Program-made: the position numbers and the translations under genes
Source: Pelagibacteraceae bacterium
GTDB lineage: Bacteria; Pseudomonadota; Alphaproteobacteria; HIMB59; GCA-002718135
Reading direction: 5' to 3'
DNA: 64,000 nucleotides
Assembly (NCBI GenBank): GCA_002718135.1
Contig: PBDN01000003.1
Coordinates: 1-64,000 of the forward strand
Notes under the pieces: model-generated
The model's database searches: none
Told to the model about the DNA's origin: nothing
The model's input: only the letters and a program-made list of their open reading frames with translations
Shown: piece by piece, positions 47,094 through 55,905 of the stretch
Layout of the letters: each line of letters starts with the position of its first letter
Position numbering within the stretch: the stretch's first letter is position 1

Positions 47094-48911
47094 ATGTATA
47101 TCCTTGGAATTTCAGCATATTATCATGACAGTGCAGCCTGCATACTAAAAAATGGAGAAATCATTGCCGCTGCTCAGGAAGAAAGATTTACGAGAATTAA
47201 GCATGATCAGAATTTCCCCATTAATGCTATAAAATTCTGTTTGAAAAAAGCAAATATCACTTCGAATGATTTAGAGTGTGTCGCCTTTTATGATAAACCT
47301 TTTCTAAAATTTGAAAGAATATTAGAGACTTATCTATCATTCGCCCCATTGGGAATAAGTTCTTTTTTGAAAGCTATGCCGCTTTGGATAAAGAAAAAAC
47401 TATGGATAAAAATACTTATCCAAGATGAGATAGGATTTCAAGGTAAAATATTGTTTCCAGAGCATCATGCCTCCCATGCAGCTTCGGCATTTTATGCTTC
47501 GCCATTTCAAAATGCAGCTTTTCTTACTATGGATGGAGTTGGAGAATGGGCGACTACAAGCTATGGTATTGGCACCGGAAATAAAATGGAGGTTCTGGCT
47601 GACATAAAATTTCCCAATTCTCTTGGTTTATTATACTCTGCATTTACATACTACACAGGATTTCGGGTCAATTCCGGAGAGTATAAAGTTATGGGACTTG
47701 CCCCATATGGTGAACCTAAATTTAAAGACTTGATTTATAATCATCTAATAGATGTAAAAGATGATGGGTCTTTTAAAATGGACATGAGTTATTTTGACTA
47801 TAATGTTGGATTGAAAATGACAAATAAAAAATTTGACGAATTATTCGGTGGAGCACCTAGAGAGCCAGAGTCTCAACTAACCCAGAAAGAGATGGATCTT
47901 GCTCGATCAATACAAGAAGTAACTGAGGAAATTGTAATGAAAATGGCTCATCACGTAAGAAAGATTACAAAACAAAAATATCTTTGTTTGGCTGGTGGCG
48001 TTGCACTGAATTGTGTAGCGAATGGAAAGTTACTTCGCTCAGAAATTTTTGATGACATATTTATTCAGCCGGCTGCTGGTGATGCTGGAGGTGCTTTAGG
48101 ATGCGCATATATTGCCTGGTACCAACATTTAAATAATCAAAGGGTGGTACAAGGTAAAAATGATTTTATGAAAGGATCATATCTTGGTCCTGAGTTTAGC
48201 AATGATGAGATCAAAAAATATTTAGATAAAAATAATTATGCATATCAAAGACTTTCTGATGAAGAATTGCCAGAAAAGATAGCTGATATTATAAATGACC
48301 AAAATGTAATTGGGTGGTTTCAGGGTAGAATGGAATTCGGTCCTAGAGCATTAGGGAGTAGAACAATTATTGGAGATTCGAGGTCTCCTGAAACTCAAAA
48401 AACTATAAATCTAAAAATAAAATATAGAGAGAGTTTTAGACCATTTGCACCCTCTGTTAGGGAAGAAGATATTTCTGATTATTTTGAAATAGATCGACCA
48501 AGTCCTTATATGTTATTAGTCGCTGATGTTAAAAAGGATAAGCAAATACCTATGACAAATGAGCAAGAATCCTATTTTGGACTTCAAAAATTAAATATTC
48601 CAAGGTCTGAGATACCTGCCATCACTCATGTTGATTATTCAGCAAGAATTCAATCTGTAAGTAAGCACACAAATAAGAGATATCATGACATGTTGACAAT
48701 ATTTAATGAAAAGTATGGATGTCCTGTGATAGTTAACACATCATTTAATGTCAGAGGAGAGCCAATTGTATGTACCCCAAAGGATGCATACCTTTGCTTT
48801 ATGAGAACCGAAATGGATTATTTATTACTAAATAATTATTTATTATCTAAGAAAAAACAAAAACCTTTAGAAAAAGATTCTGATTGGATGTCTGAATTTG
48901 AACTAGACTAG
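47094..48911 (+). CDS. NodU/CmcH-family O-carbamoyltransferase
   Basis: It transfers a carbamoyl group from carbamoyl phosphate, through an adenylate, onto a hydroxyl of a sugar or similar acceptor. It has 605 residues. The N-terminal TsaD-like half has ILGISAYYHDSAACI, PEHHASHAASAFYASPF (metal His), TMDGVGEWATT and LAGGVALNCVANGKL. The C-terminal YrdC-like half has FQGRMEFGPRALGSRTI and VNTSFNVRGEPIV. Both halves are intact. It begins a conserved trio with the SxtJ and DUF5989 genes, and probably decorates the glycan. Confidence 0.93.
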   Translation: MYILGISAYYHDSAACILKNGEIIAAAQEERFTRIKHDQNFPINAIKFCLKKANITSNDLECVAFYDKPFLKFERILETYLSFAPLGISSFLKAMPLWIKKKLWIKILIQDEIGFQGKILFPEHHASHAASAFYASPFQNAAFLTMDGVGEWATTSYGIGTGNKMEVLADIKFPNSLGLLYSAFTYYTGFRVNSGEYKVMGLAPYGEPKFKDLIYNHLIDVKDDGSFKMDMSYFDYNVGLKMTNKKFDELFGGAPREPESQLTQKEMDLARSIQEVTEEIVMKMAHHVRKITKQKYLCLAGGVALNCVANGKLLRSEIFDDIFIQPAAGDAGGALGCAYIAWYQHLNNQRVVQGKNDFMKGSYLGPEFSNDEIKKYLDKNNYAYQRLSDEELPEKIADIINDQNVIGWFQGRMEFGPRALGSRTIIGDSRSPETQKTINLKIKYRESFRPFAPSVREEDISDYFEIDRPSPYMLLVADVKKDKQIPMTNEQESYFGLQKLNIPRSEIPAITHVDYSARIQSVSKHTNKRYHDMLTIFNEKYGCPVIVNTSFNVRGEPIVCTPKDAYLCFMRTEMDYLLLNNYLLSKKKQKPLEKDSDWMSEFELD

Positions 48912-48913
48912 AT

Positions 48914-49324
48914 ATGTTTGAAGAAATAAAAAATATTAAAACAAGTAAGAAAGACATAAAAAGTTTTGGAATTACAATGGGCCTAATTCTATCGTTATTA
49001 TCATTAATGTTGTTTTATTATAATCATCTTTTATATCAAAATATTTTAATCATAGCTGCAGTATTTTTAGGGTTGGGTATTTTATTCCCCGTAATACTAA
49101 AACCTTTATATATTGGTTGGATGATTTTTGCTGTCATTCTTGGTTGGATTATGACAAGAGTAATTTTAAGTATTGTGTTCTATCTAATTATGACTCCCAT
49201 TGGTTTAATTGTGAAATTACTAGGTAAAGACTTTTTAGCATTAAAAATATCAGATTCTAAAACCTATTGGAATAATCGGGACAACTACACTGAGAAAAAT
49301 CAAAATTATGAAAAACAATTTTAA
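48914..49324 (+). CDS. SxtJ-family small membrane protein
   Basis: A 136-residue membrane protein with three hydrophobic segments (ITMGLILSLLSLMLFYY, ILIIAAVFLGLGILFP, AVILGWIMTRVILSIVFYLI). The tail has the PIGLIVKLLGKDFLAL motif that marks SxtJ proteins, which recur beside carbamoyltransferases such as SxtI of saxitoxin clusters. The molecular role is unknown. It starts two bases after the carbamoyltransferase stop. Confidence 0.8.
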   Translation: MFEEIKNIKTSKKDIKSFGITMGLILSLLSLMLFYYNHLLYQNILIIAAVFLGLGILFPVILKPLYIGWMIFAVILGWIMTRVILSIVFYLIMTPIGLIVKLLGKDFLALKISDSKTYWNNRDNYTEKNQNYEKQF

Positions 49325-49369
49325 AATTTTTAGTCAAGATACATAGTAATCTAAAGGAGCGAAATAAAT

Positions 49370-49528
49370 ATGTCAAAATTTTCAATTTTAGTTGAATTCT
49401 GGGAATTTCTTAGAATAAGAAAAAAGTGGTGGTTAGCTCCGATAGTATTTTTCTTACTTTTTTTTGGAACATTAATAGTATTAACGGAAGGAACTGCGAT
49501 CGCACCATTTATATATGCTTTATTTTAA
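49370..49528 (+). CDS. DUF5989 mini-protein (52 residues)
   Basis: A very small membrane protein, starting MSKFSILVEFWEFLRIRKK and then WWLAPIVFFLLFFGTLIVL, ending FIYALF. The FWEFLR-x-RKKWWLAP pattern is the DUF5989 signature, known to follow SxtJ and carbamoyltransferase genes. AAAGGAG lies nine bases before ATG 49370, so it is clearly translated. One membrane helix is predicted. Function unknown; a small subunit or anchor for the carbamoyltransferase is inference from linkage. Confidence 0.85.
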   Translation: MSKFSILVEFWEFLRIRKKWWLAPIVFFLLFFGTLIVLTEGTAIAPFIYALF

Positions 49529-49843
49529 CTAATAGGATTTAATCTCTGAGGATTTTATTTAGTGATGTAGACATTATATGTATTGTGCTGATAATGATTT
49601 TAATAAATATGTTTATAAATTATCAGAATTCAGTGACCGAATCTCTAAGATTTATTAATTCAATTAATTGAAAAATGAAGATTCAAGAAGTTGATAAAAA
49701 AGAATATAAATTATCATTGATTAACCGATTTACATTCTTTTTTAAATGTTGAATTTTGGGATATGACTATTTAAGGTTTGGATCAAAGTTCTTCAAAATT
49801 GTTCATATGAATATTATAAAGTAGTTAACAGATCTAGGTTATT
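49529..49843 (+). other. 315-base gap with a possible gene remnant
   Basis: No intact gene. One open stretch starting at ATG 49675 reads about 25 codons ending in ..FFFKC, meets TGA at 49750-49752, then continues in frame ILGYDYLRFGSKFF to TAG at 49822-49824. It may be the decayed N-terminus of a methyltransferase-like gene. The rest shows nothing. Confidence 0.4.
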
Positions 49844-49849
49844 TTGATT

Positions 49850-51610
49850 ATGTTAAAAAAGTTACTAAAAGAAATTATAAGCTCCTACCCGTTACAATTT
49901 ATAGGCCTAATTCTTATAGTCTCCACGCAAGCAATTTTTAATACACTCTCTGTAATCGCGGTTGCACCAATTACGGATTTTTTAACAGAAAGTTCAAGTT
50001 CAGAATTAAATCCTGTGACCAAATATCTATTTAAGATATTTCCATCATTAGGATTAGATTTTAATTTATTAACAGCATTTATATTTTTTGGCTTATTCAA
50101 TATTTTGAATGGAATTTCAAAAATTATTCTAGAGTATAATCTGCAGAGAATTAAGTATGATGTGCTCATCCATCTTTTGAGCGATGTATTAAATAAGATT
50201 TTTCGAGCGAGATTTTTATTCTTTAGTCAAGGTGAGATGGGGACAATCCTTAATTCCCTTAATGCAGAAGTACATAGGATTGGAGAAAACTTTGTAAATA
50301 TAGCGAGATTCATTGCAAATCTAGTTCAGGCTAGTATTTTTATTTTTGTACCATTTTTTATTGATCCAAGACTTTCAAGTATTTTCGTGATTGTTACAGC
50401 GGTCTTAAGTTTGCCGTTATGGTTTTTAAATAAAATTTCCAATAGTCTTGGTTTAAAGAATCTTGAAAAAAGTAATAAATCTGCTGGAGTATTGCTTGAG
50501 CTACTAAATTCTTCAAAAATAATAGTAGCAAATGCACGAAGAAAAAGTTCAATTGAACTATATAGAAAGGTATTAATAGATCATGCCAAGGTTGGCAAAA
50601 AATTTAAAACTTTATTAGTAGGTGCGCCTGAATTATATGGACCTATTGGTATAATATCTGCTCTCATAGCAGTTTATGTAGGATACTTAGATGGGGTTTC
50701 TTTAACTAAAATATCCATAATTTTATTTTCTTTTACCCGTTTAATACCAGTAATTGGATTAATTATTGGAAATAAAACAAGTATCTCAATATTCTTACCT
50801 TCATATAAACAAATAAATGATTTGAGAGAAAAAGCTGAAAAAATTAAAGAAAAATCAGGTGATATTATTTTTAATGGATTGAAAGATGAGATTTTATTTG
50901 AAAATATTTCTTTTAAATATCCTGAGAGGGATTATGCTCTGAAAAATATTAATATTAAACTTGAAAAAGGAAAAATGACTGCAATAGTTGGTGGCTCAGG
51001 TTCAGGAAAAACAACAATAATTGACCTGTTATTAGGCTTATATGAACAAGAAAATGGTACAATAAATATTGATGGTCATAATATGCAGATTTATAATCTA
51101 GAATCTTTTCGAAATAAGATTGGTTACGTTCCCCAAGATAGTCAACTTTTCAAATCTTCAATTTATGAAAATTTTATTTGGTCTAACCCTGATGCAAGTA
51201 TGAACGATATTAATCGTGTTTGTAAAATGGCGAACATAGATAAATTTATTGAAAATTTACCAGAAAAATTAGAAACCCAATTAGGGGATGGAGGTGTGCG
51301 TTTATCTGGCGGTCAGCGTCAAAGAATCTCTTTGGCAAGAGCACTAATTAGGAACCCAGATATTCTCATTCTTGATGAGGCTACTAGTTCATTAGATACT
51401 AGGTCTGAGAAATTGATTCAAAATTCTATTGAAAAATTATCTGGTAAAATTACAATAATTTGTATATCGCATAGATTATCAACAATTAAAAATGCCGACT
51501 ATGTTTATGTGCTCAATGAAGGCAAAATATCTGAAGAGGGTAGTTATGATGTATTGATAAAAATGCCTGATGGTATCTTCACAAAAATGATAAAAGATCA
51601 AAACTTATAG
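49850..51610 (+). CDS. ABC-type exporter / lipid-linked glycan flippase
   Basis: A full ABC half-transporter (membrane domain fused to ATPase) of 586 residues from ATG 49850; TTG at 49844 is an alternative. Six helices occupy about residues 15-300. The ATPase has Walker A VGGSGSGKTT, Q-loop GYVPQDSQLF, signature RLSGGQRQRISLARAL, Walker B ILILDEATSS and the H-loop ISHRLST. Family members include MsbA and PglK. Since no Wzx flippase is seen and Wzy is present, flipping of the lipid-linked repeat unit (as PglK does) is inferred. Confidence 0.9.
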   Translation: MLKKLLKEIISSYPLQFIGLILIVSTQAIFNTLSVIAVAPITDFLTESSSSELNPVTKYLFKIFPSLGLDFNLLTAFIFFGLFNILNGISKIILEYNLQRIKYDVLIHLLSDVLNKIFRARFLFFSQGEMGTILNSLNAEVHRIGENFVNIARFIANLVQASIFIFVPFFIDPRLSSIFVIVTAVLSLPLWFLNKISNSLGLKNLEKSNKSAGVLLELLNSSKIIVANARRKSSIELYRKVLIDHAKVGKKFKTLLVGAPELYGPIGIISALIAVYVGYLDGVSLTKISIILFSFTRLIPVIGLIIGNKTSISIFLPSYKQINDLREKAEKIKEKSGDIIFNGLKDEILFENISFKYPERDYALKNINIKLEKGKMTAIVGGSGSGKTTIIDLLLGLYEQENGTINIDGHNMQIYNLESFRNKIGYVPQDSQLFKSSIYENFIWSNPDASMNDINRVCKMANIDKFIENLPEKLETQLGDGGVRLSGGQRQRISLARALIRNPDILILDEATSSLDTRSEKLIQNSIEKLSGKITIICISHRLSTIKNADYVYVLNEGKISEEGSYDVLIKMPDGIFTKMIKDQNL

Positions 51611-51714
51611 AAAATCAGTTTTTTTATATTTTTTAATTCTGAAAAAATTAATCCTCAATTAGTGAATAATTTTTTTACAATTAATTTGAAAACTCTTTTA
51701 TAAGTTATAAAACA

Positions 51715-52872
51715 ATGAAAATACTATATATAGACTTTATTACTGGATTAGGTGGTTCACAGATAAGCTTGTATTTAATTGCGAAATATTTAAAAGATAC
51801 CAATAAAAATAATTTTGTAATTGTGCTTCCTGGAAAGGGCGAATTTTATAATAAATTAAAGAAAGACAATATCAATGTTGAAATATTGAATGCAATTAAT
51901 TGGCGACTTTGGGTAAAAGATTGGAAAGGCTATGTTCTAGGAATAATCAGCTTCTTACCAAGGTTTCTAATTAATTTATTTAGGTGGATTAGATATTACA
52001 GAGAGTTTCGGCCAGATATTATTCATATAAATATAAATCGGTTAATTGAACCATTAATATCAGCTAAAATATTAAATATACCAGTGGTAATTCATTTTCG
52101 TGATATTCTGGATACTATGGATTATAAATTCATATTTGGGGAAAAATTGTTTTTTCAAATAATCAATTTTGCTGATAGTGTAATCGCAAATTCAAGTACA
52201 TGTAAGGATCACATTGCACCATTTATAAAAAAACCAATATTTACAATTGTAAATGCAATTGATATAGAGTGTTATAATAAAACCAGTATAAATAAAAATG
52301 ATAGTCTCAGGAAAAATAGTAAAATTAAAATAATTAACGTTGGTGGAATACAGAGATTGAAAAACCAAAAAGATTTTGTTGAGATTGCTGTAAAATTATT
52401 GAAAGAAATAAAAAATATTGAATTTTATATTGTTGGAGCTGTTATAGACAATAATTATTATAATCTCATAAAAAATTTAATTAGTAAGTCTGGTTATTCT
52501 GATCATTTCATTCTTACTGGTCACATAGATGATATGGCAAGCATGCTATCTAAGATGGATATTTTAGTGCATAATAATGTAATTGAATCATTTGGTCGGG
52601 TATACATTGAGGCAATGGGTGCTGGAGTACCTGTTGTCACATATTCATCAGGACCTGCTAGAGATATACTCTCAAATGGTGAAGCAGGTATTTTAGTAGC
52701 AGAAAACAATCAAGAGGAAATGGTTTTTGAATTAACAGAATTGATTAATTCTAATTTGAAAAGAAAAAACCTTGGTGAATTTGGAAGAAAAAAAGTAAAT
52801 CAAGAATATGGTATCGAGTTGCAATTAAGAAAAATAATTGAAGTATATAATTTGATTATTAATAAAAACTAG
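51715..52872 (+). CDS. GT4-type glycosyltransferase
   Basis: A GT-B retaining glycosyltransferase of 385 residues. The N-terminal acceptor domain starts ILYIDFITGLGGSQISLYL. The donor domain (from about 200) includes IINVGGIQRLKNQKDFVEIA and the EX7E motif in ESFGRVYIEAMGAGVPVV, then SSGPARDILSNGEAGILV. Donor and acceptor sugars cannot be read from sequence. It lies 104 bases after the ABC gene, with a 224-base AT-rich gap behind it. Confidence 0.9.
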   Translation: MKILYIDFITGLGGSQISLYLIAKYLKDTNKNNFVIVLPGKGEFYNKLKKDNINVEILNAINWRLWVKDWKGYVLGIISFLPRFLINLFRWIRYYREFRPDIIHININRLIEPLISAKILNIPVVIHFRDILDTMDYKFIFGEKLFFQIINFADSVIANSSTCKDHIAPFIKKPIFTIVNAIDIECYNKTSINKNDSLRKNSKIKIINVGGIQRLKNQKDFVEIAVKLLKEIKNIEFYIVGAVIDNNYYNLIKNLISKSGYSDHFILTGHIDDMASMLSKMDILVHNNVIESFGRVYIEAMGAGVPVVTYSSGPARDILSNGEAGILVAENNQEEMVFELTELINSNLKRKNLGEFGRKKVNQEYGIELQLRKIIEVYNLIINKN

Positions 52873-53096
52873 TACAGATTGTATAAAATAGATTCTGAAA
52901 ATTTTTCCTTTTAACATATGTTAATCAATTTCATTGCTTTTAACTTTAAATACGTAAAATTCTTTAAAAAGTTTGGGATCAGTTTTTATGAGAGTATGCC
53001 CAAAAAAATTTTGAGATTAAATTATAAAAATGATTATTTTCACAAAATCAGATAGAAAAAATAAAAAAAATATTACAATTCAATTTTAGGAGAAAT
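52873..53096 (+). other. 224-base AT-rich gap
   Basis: Non-coding apart from a good ribosome site, AGGAG at 53088-53092, just before the next ATG. I see no terminator or promoter with confidence. Confidence 0.4.
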
Positions 53097-53858
53097 ATGA
53101 ACAAAAGAATTACAGTAATACTACCTGCTGCAGGCAAAGGTTCGAGGCTATTATTACCATATCCAAAAGAATTGATGAAGATAAACGAGTCTCATAGTCT
53201 AATTGATTATACTTTTGACTTATTTAAAAAAAAATGTAAAGCTCAATTTGTTGTAGTAATTAATGAGAAAAAACTTTCATTGATTGAATATTTATCTAAG
53301 TATAAAAATATTTTTAATATTAGTTTTGTTTTCCAAAAAGATCGCTATAAAGAAATTACTGGCGCAATTAAAAGTGCAGAAAATTTATTTTCTGACTATA
53401 ATCTTGTCTTGCTACCAGATACTATAGTACAACTTTACAGGAGAAAGTATTTATCTCTTGATGAAGTGGTCAATAGAACAAAAAAAACAGGGTTTTCATT
53501 TTTATATAAAAAAGAGAATAGTATAATCAAATTAAAACAAATGGGCTGCTTAAAAATTATTGATAATAAATGTGAAAATTATGAAGATAAACCTACCACT
53601 AAAATCAATGATTTTAATGCATTTTGGGCAGGTTTTGCTTTTGATAAAAATAAATATTACGAATCTATTAAGATTATTGAATCTAGTACCTTAAGGAAAA
53701 AACTTAATTATAACCAATTTAAACAATCCCCATTACATATGTCTGAAGGTATCGAAATAAAAAACCAATTGGATCTGGGTACTTGGAATAATATAAGAAA
53801 AAGATTACTGAAAGATTATCTAATTAACCATGGCATCGAGTCCAGCATCATAAAGTGA
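53097..53858 (+). CDS. Sugar nucleotidyltransferase
   Basis: An NTP-transferase fold enzyme that would activate a sugar-1-phosphate. It has 253 residues. The N-terminal VILPAAGKGSRLLLPYPKEL is the GxGxR-x(n)-PK nucleotide signature; the Asp in LVLLPDTIV marks the metal site. The C-terminus lacks a beta-helix. The nearest classes are RmlA/GalU-like and glucose-1-phosphate cytidylyltransferase-like; substrate unknown. It precedes a HAD-Nudix fusion by 18 bases, suggesting one pathway. Confidence 0.85.
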   Translation: MNKRITVILPAAGKGSRLLLPYPKELMKINESHSLIDYTFDLFKKKCKAQFVVVINEKKLSLIEYLSKYKNIFNISFVFQKDRYKEITGAIKSAENLFSDYNLVLLPDTIVQLYRRKYLSLDEVVNRTKKTGFSFLYKKENSIIKLKQMGCLKIIDNKCENYEDKPTTKINDFNAFWAGFAFDKNKYYESIKIIESSTLRKKLNYNQFKQSPLHMSEGIEIKNQLDLGTWNNIRKRLLKDYLINHGIESSIIK

Positions 53859-53876
53859 TTTAGATAACAAAGAATT

Positions 53877-54914
53877 TTGAAAAATATTGCAATAATTGAT
53901 ATCGACGGTTGTCTAAATGATTATCCGAATACACTAGTTTTATGGATTAATCATCATGCGGGTACGACTTATGAAAGTCTTGACGATATAATCAACGTAT
54001 CTAAAAAGGAATTTGATAAATACAAAGATGAATATCGTTCATCTGGTATTCAAGAAAATTTCAAGCTGAAAAGCGATGTAAAAAAATCAATCAAAAAATT
54101 AAAAGAAAATGGGTATTGTATTACTATCCTTACCGCACGGAATCATTATAAATATAATAATATCAGTAGGATGACTATTAATTGGCTATATAAGAATAAT
54201 ATGTACTTTGATCAAATCGTATTTGAAAGCGATAAACTTAAATATATATCGACGATTCATAATTATGTAGCTATTGTGATTGATGACGATAAAAAATTAA
54301 TTCAGTCATTAAATGATAAATATCCAGATATAAAAAGCATACATTTTTCAAATTATGGTAGTTCCCCAACAGTACCTTTTTCTGCAAATAGCTGGGCTTA
54401 TATTTATGATAAAGTAATCTTAAAAATGCCCAAAACATTTCAAAATAATAATAAAAAAAATTTTATCACTATTCCTGATTCGGTTGTGATAATACCTTTT
54501 AGCGAAAATTCAATGGAAATCGGTATATTAAATCATTATCGAGAAACTATTAACGCTTTTATGTTTGAGTTCGTTGCAGGTAAAATTCAAGAGAAAGAGC
54601 AGATTTTAGATGCTTGTCATCGCGAGTTAAAAGAAGAGTCTAATATTGATACTATTAATGATAATTTAATTTTTATAGGAATTATAAATCCATATCCAGG
54701 AATATCATCAGAAAGACATTTTGTTTTCATCGCTAAAGTTGATTCGTTTTCTGCTGAATTTGAAACGTATGATGATGAAGATAAAATTTATTTTTCAAAA
54801 ATATCTATAGACAAACTAAAATTTCTGATTGATACAAATTTAATTACTGATTCAAAAACTATATCCTCATTTAATCTCTTATCTGGATATATAGATAAAA
54901 GTAAAAAGTATTAA
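53877..54914 (+). CDS. HAD-like domain fused to Nudix hydrolase
   Basis: An unusual two-domain protein of 345 residues from TTG 53877. The N-terminal half is HAD-like: IIDIDGCLN (Asp 8, Asp 10), ILTARNH (Thr 86) and VIDDDKKL (136-138). The C-terminal half has a full Nudix box, residues 235-257: Gly 235, Glu 241, Arg 249-Glu 250 and Glu 253-Glu 254 (RELKEES). It is predicted to cleave a nucleotide-linked or phosphorylated compound. Neighbours are a nucleotidyltransferase and a GT2, so a role in sugar-nucleotide supply or control is inferred. The HAD half lacks a clear catalytic Lys by eye, so it may be a cap-less or inactive member. Confidence 0.8.
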   Translation: MKNIAIIDIDGCLNDYPNTLVLWINHHAGTTYESLDDIINVSKKEFDKYKDEYRSSGIQENFKLKSDVKKSIKKLKENGYCITILTARNHYKYNNISRMTINWLYKNNMYFDQIVFESDKLKYISTIHNYVAIVIDDDKKLIQSLNDKYPDIKSIHFSNYGSSPTVPFSANSWAYIYDKVILKMPKTFQNNNKKNFITIPDSVVIIPFSENSMEIGILNHYRETINAFMFEFVAGKIQEKEQILDACHRELKEESNIDTINDNLIFIGIINPYPGISSERHFVFIAKVDSFSAEFETYDDEDKIYFSKISIDKLKFLIDTNLITDSKTISSFNLLSGYIDKSKKY

Positions 54915-54919
54915 GTAAT

Positions 54920-55876
54920 ATGTTAGGCCCTGAACTAAGCATATCCATTGTTAATACATCAAATTGGAAGTATTTGAGTCCGTGCTTGAATTCAATTTAT
55001 GATAATATTAGTGCAATGAATTTTGAAATTCTTGTTGTAGATAATCACTCAGATGATGGTAGTAAAAAAAAGATTAGAGAATCATTTCCAGATGTTATCT
55101 TGTCATGCAATGAAAGAAGGTTTGGTTTTGCTAAGAATAATAATATAAATCTAAAAAAAAGTAGCGGTGATTTCATATTATTATTGAATGATGATACCCT
55201 CCTTATTGATGATACTCTTGAGCTAGCAATTAATTTTATGAAAAAAAATACTGATGTAGGTATTTTGGGTTGTAGAATGATAGATCCAGATGGAAAAGTA
55301 CAGAAAAGCTCAGCTAGAAGATTCGATACCCTTTTATCAACATTTATAGCAGAATCAGGTATTTCTAATATTTTTAGAAGTTATTCAACTTCAATTATTG
55401 AGCATTCTGGAGAAAATATCATAAGTGAAATAGATTGCCCTCAAGAATCAGGAATGATTATAAGGCGTAAAACTCTAGAGGAAATTGGTTTATTGGACGA
55501 AAAGTTTTTTATGTTTGGAGAGGGATTAGATTGGTGCAGAAGAATTAAGAATAAGGATTGGAAAATTATATATTTCCCATTGTGTAAAATTATACATTTT
55601 GGTGGAGAAACAAATAGTAAGATAAATAAAAAAATGTACTTACAACATTATAAAAGTATGAATATTTATTTTAGCAAAATAAGTAGAGCGCAAGGTTTTT
55701 TGCATAGAGTCCTAATTATTTTCATATATAGTTACAAGTATTTATTTAAAATAATAGAAAATTTTTTCAGAAAAATTATAGGAAAAGAAAAAAATGAAAA
55801 AATCAGTTTATATAAAAGTATAATTGATTTGTTTTTATTCAGGTATGACGATCAAAATTACCCATTCCCAAGATGA
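54920..55876 (+). CDS. GT2 glycosyltransferase, rhamnosyltransferase-like
   Basis: An inverting GT-A enzyme of 318 residues. Motifs are LSISIVNTSNW, EILVVDNHSDDGSKKKI, RRFGFAKNNNIN (typical NxG-FA-N pattern), the DXD in LLLNDDTLL, and PQESGMIIRRKTLEEIG with DEKFFMFGEGLDWCRR (catalytic base region). It resembles WbbL-type rhamnosyl/N-acetylglucosaminyl transferases. The last 80 residues are basic with hydrophobic stretches. It begins five bases after the HAD-Nudix stop. Confidence 0.9.
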   Translation: MLGPELSISIVNTSNWKYLSPCLNSIYDNISAMNFEILVVDNHSDDGSKKKIRESFPDVILSCNERRFGFAKNNNINLKKSSGDFILLLNDDTLLIDDTLELAINFMKKNTDVGILGCRMIDPDGKVQKSSARRFDTLLSTFIAESGISNIFRSYSTSIIEHSGENIISEIDCPQESGMIIRRKTLEEIGLLDEKFFMFGEGLDWCRRIKNKDWKIIYFPLCKIIHFGGETNSKINKKMYLQHYKSMNIYFSKISRAQGFLHRVLIIFIYSYKYLFKIIENFFRKIIGKEKNEKISLYKSIIDLFLFRYDDQNYPFPR

Positions 55877-55905
55877 ATGGATCCTTTTTGACCTAGGAGA
55901 AAAAA

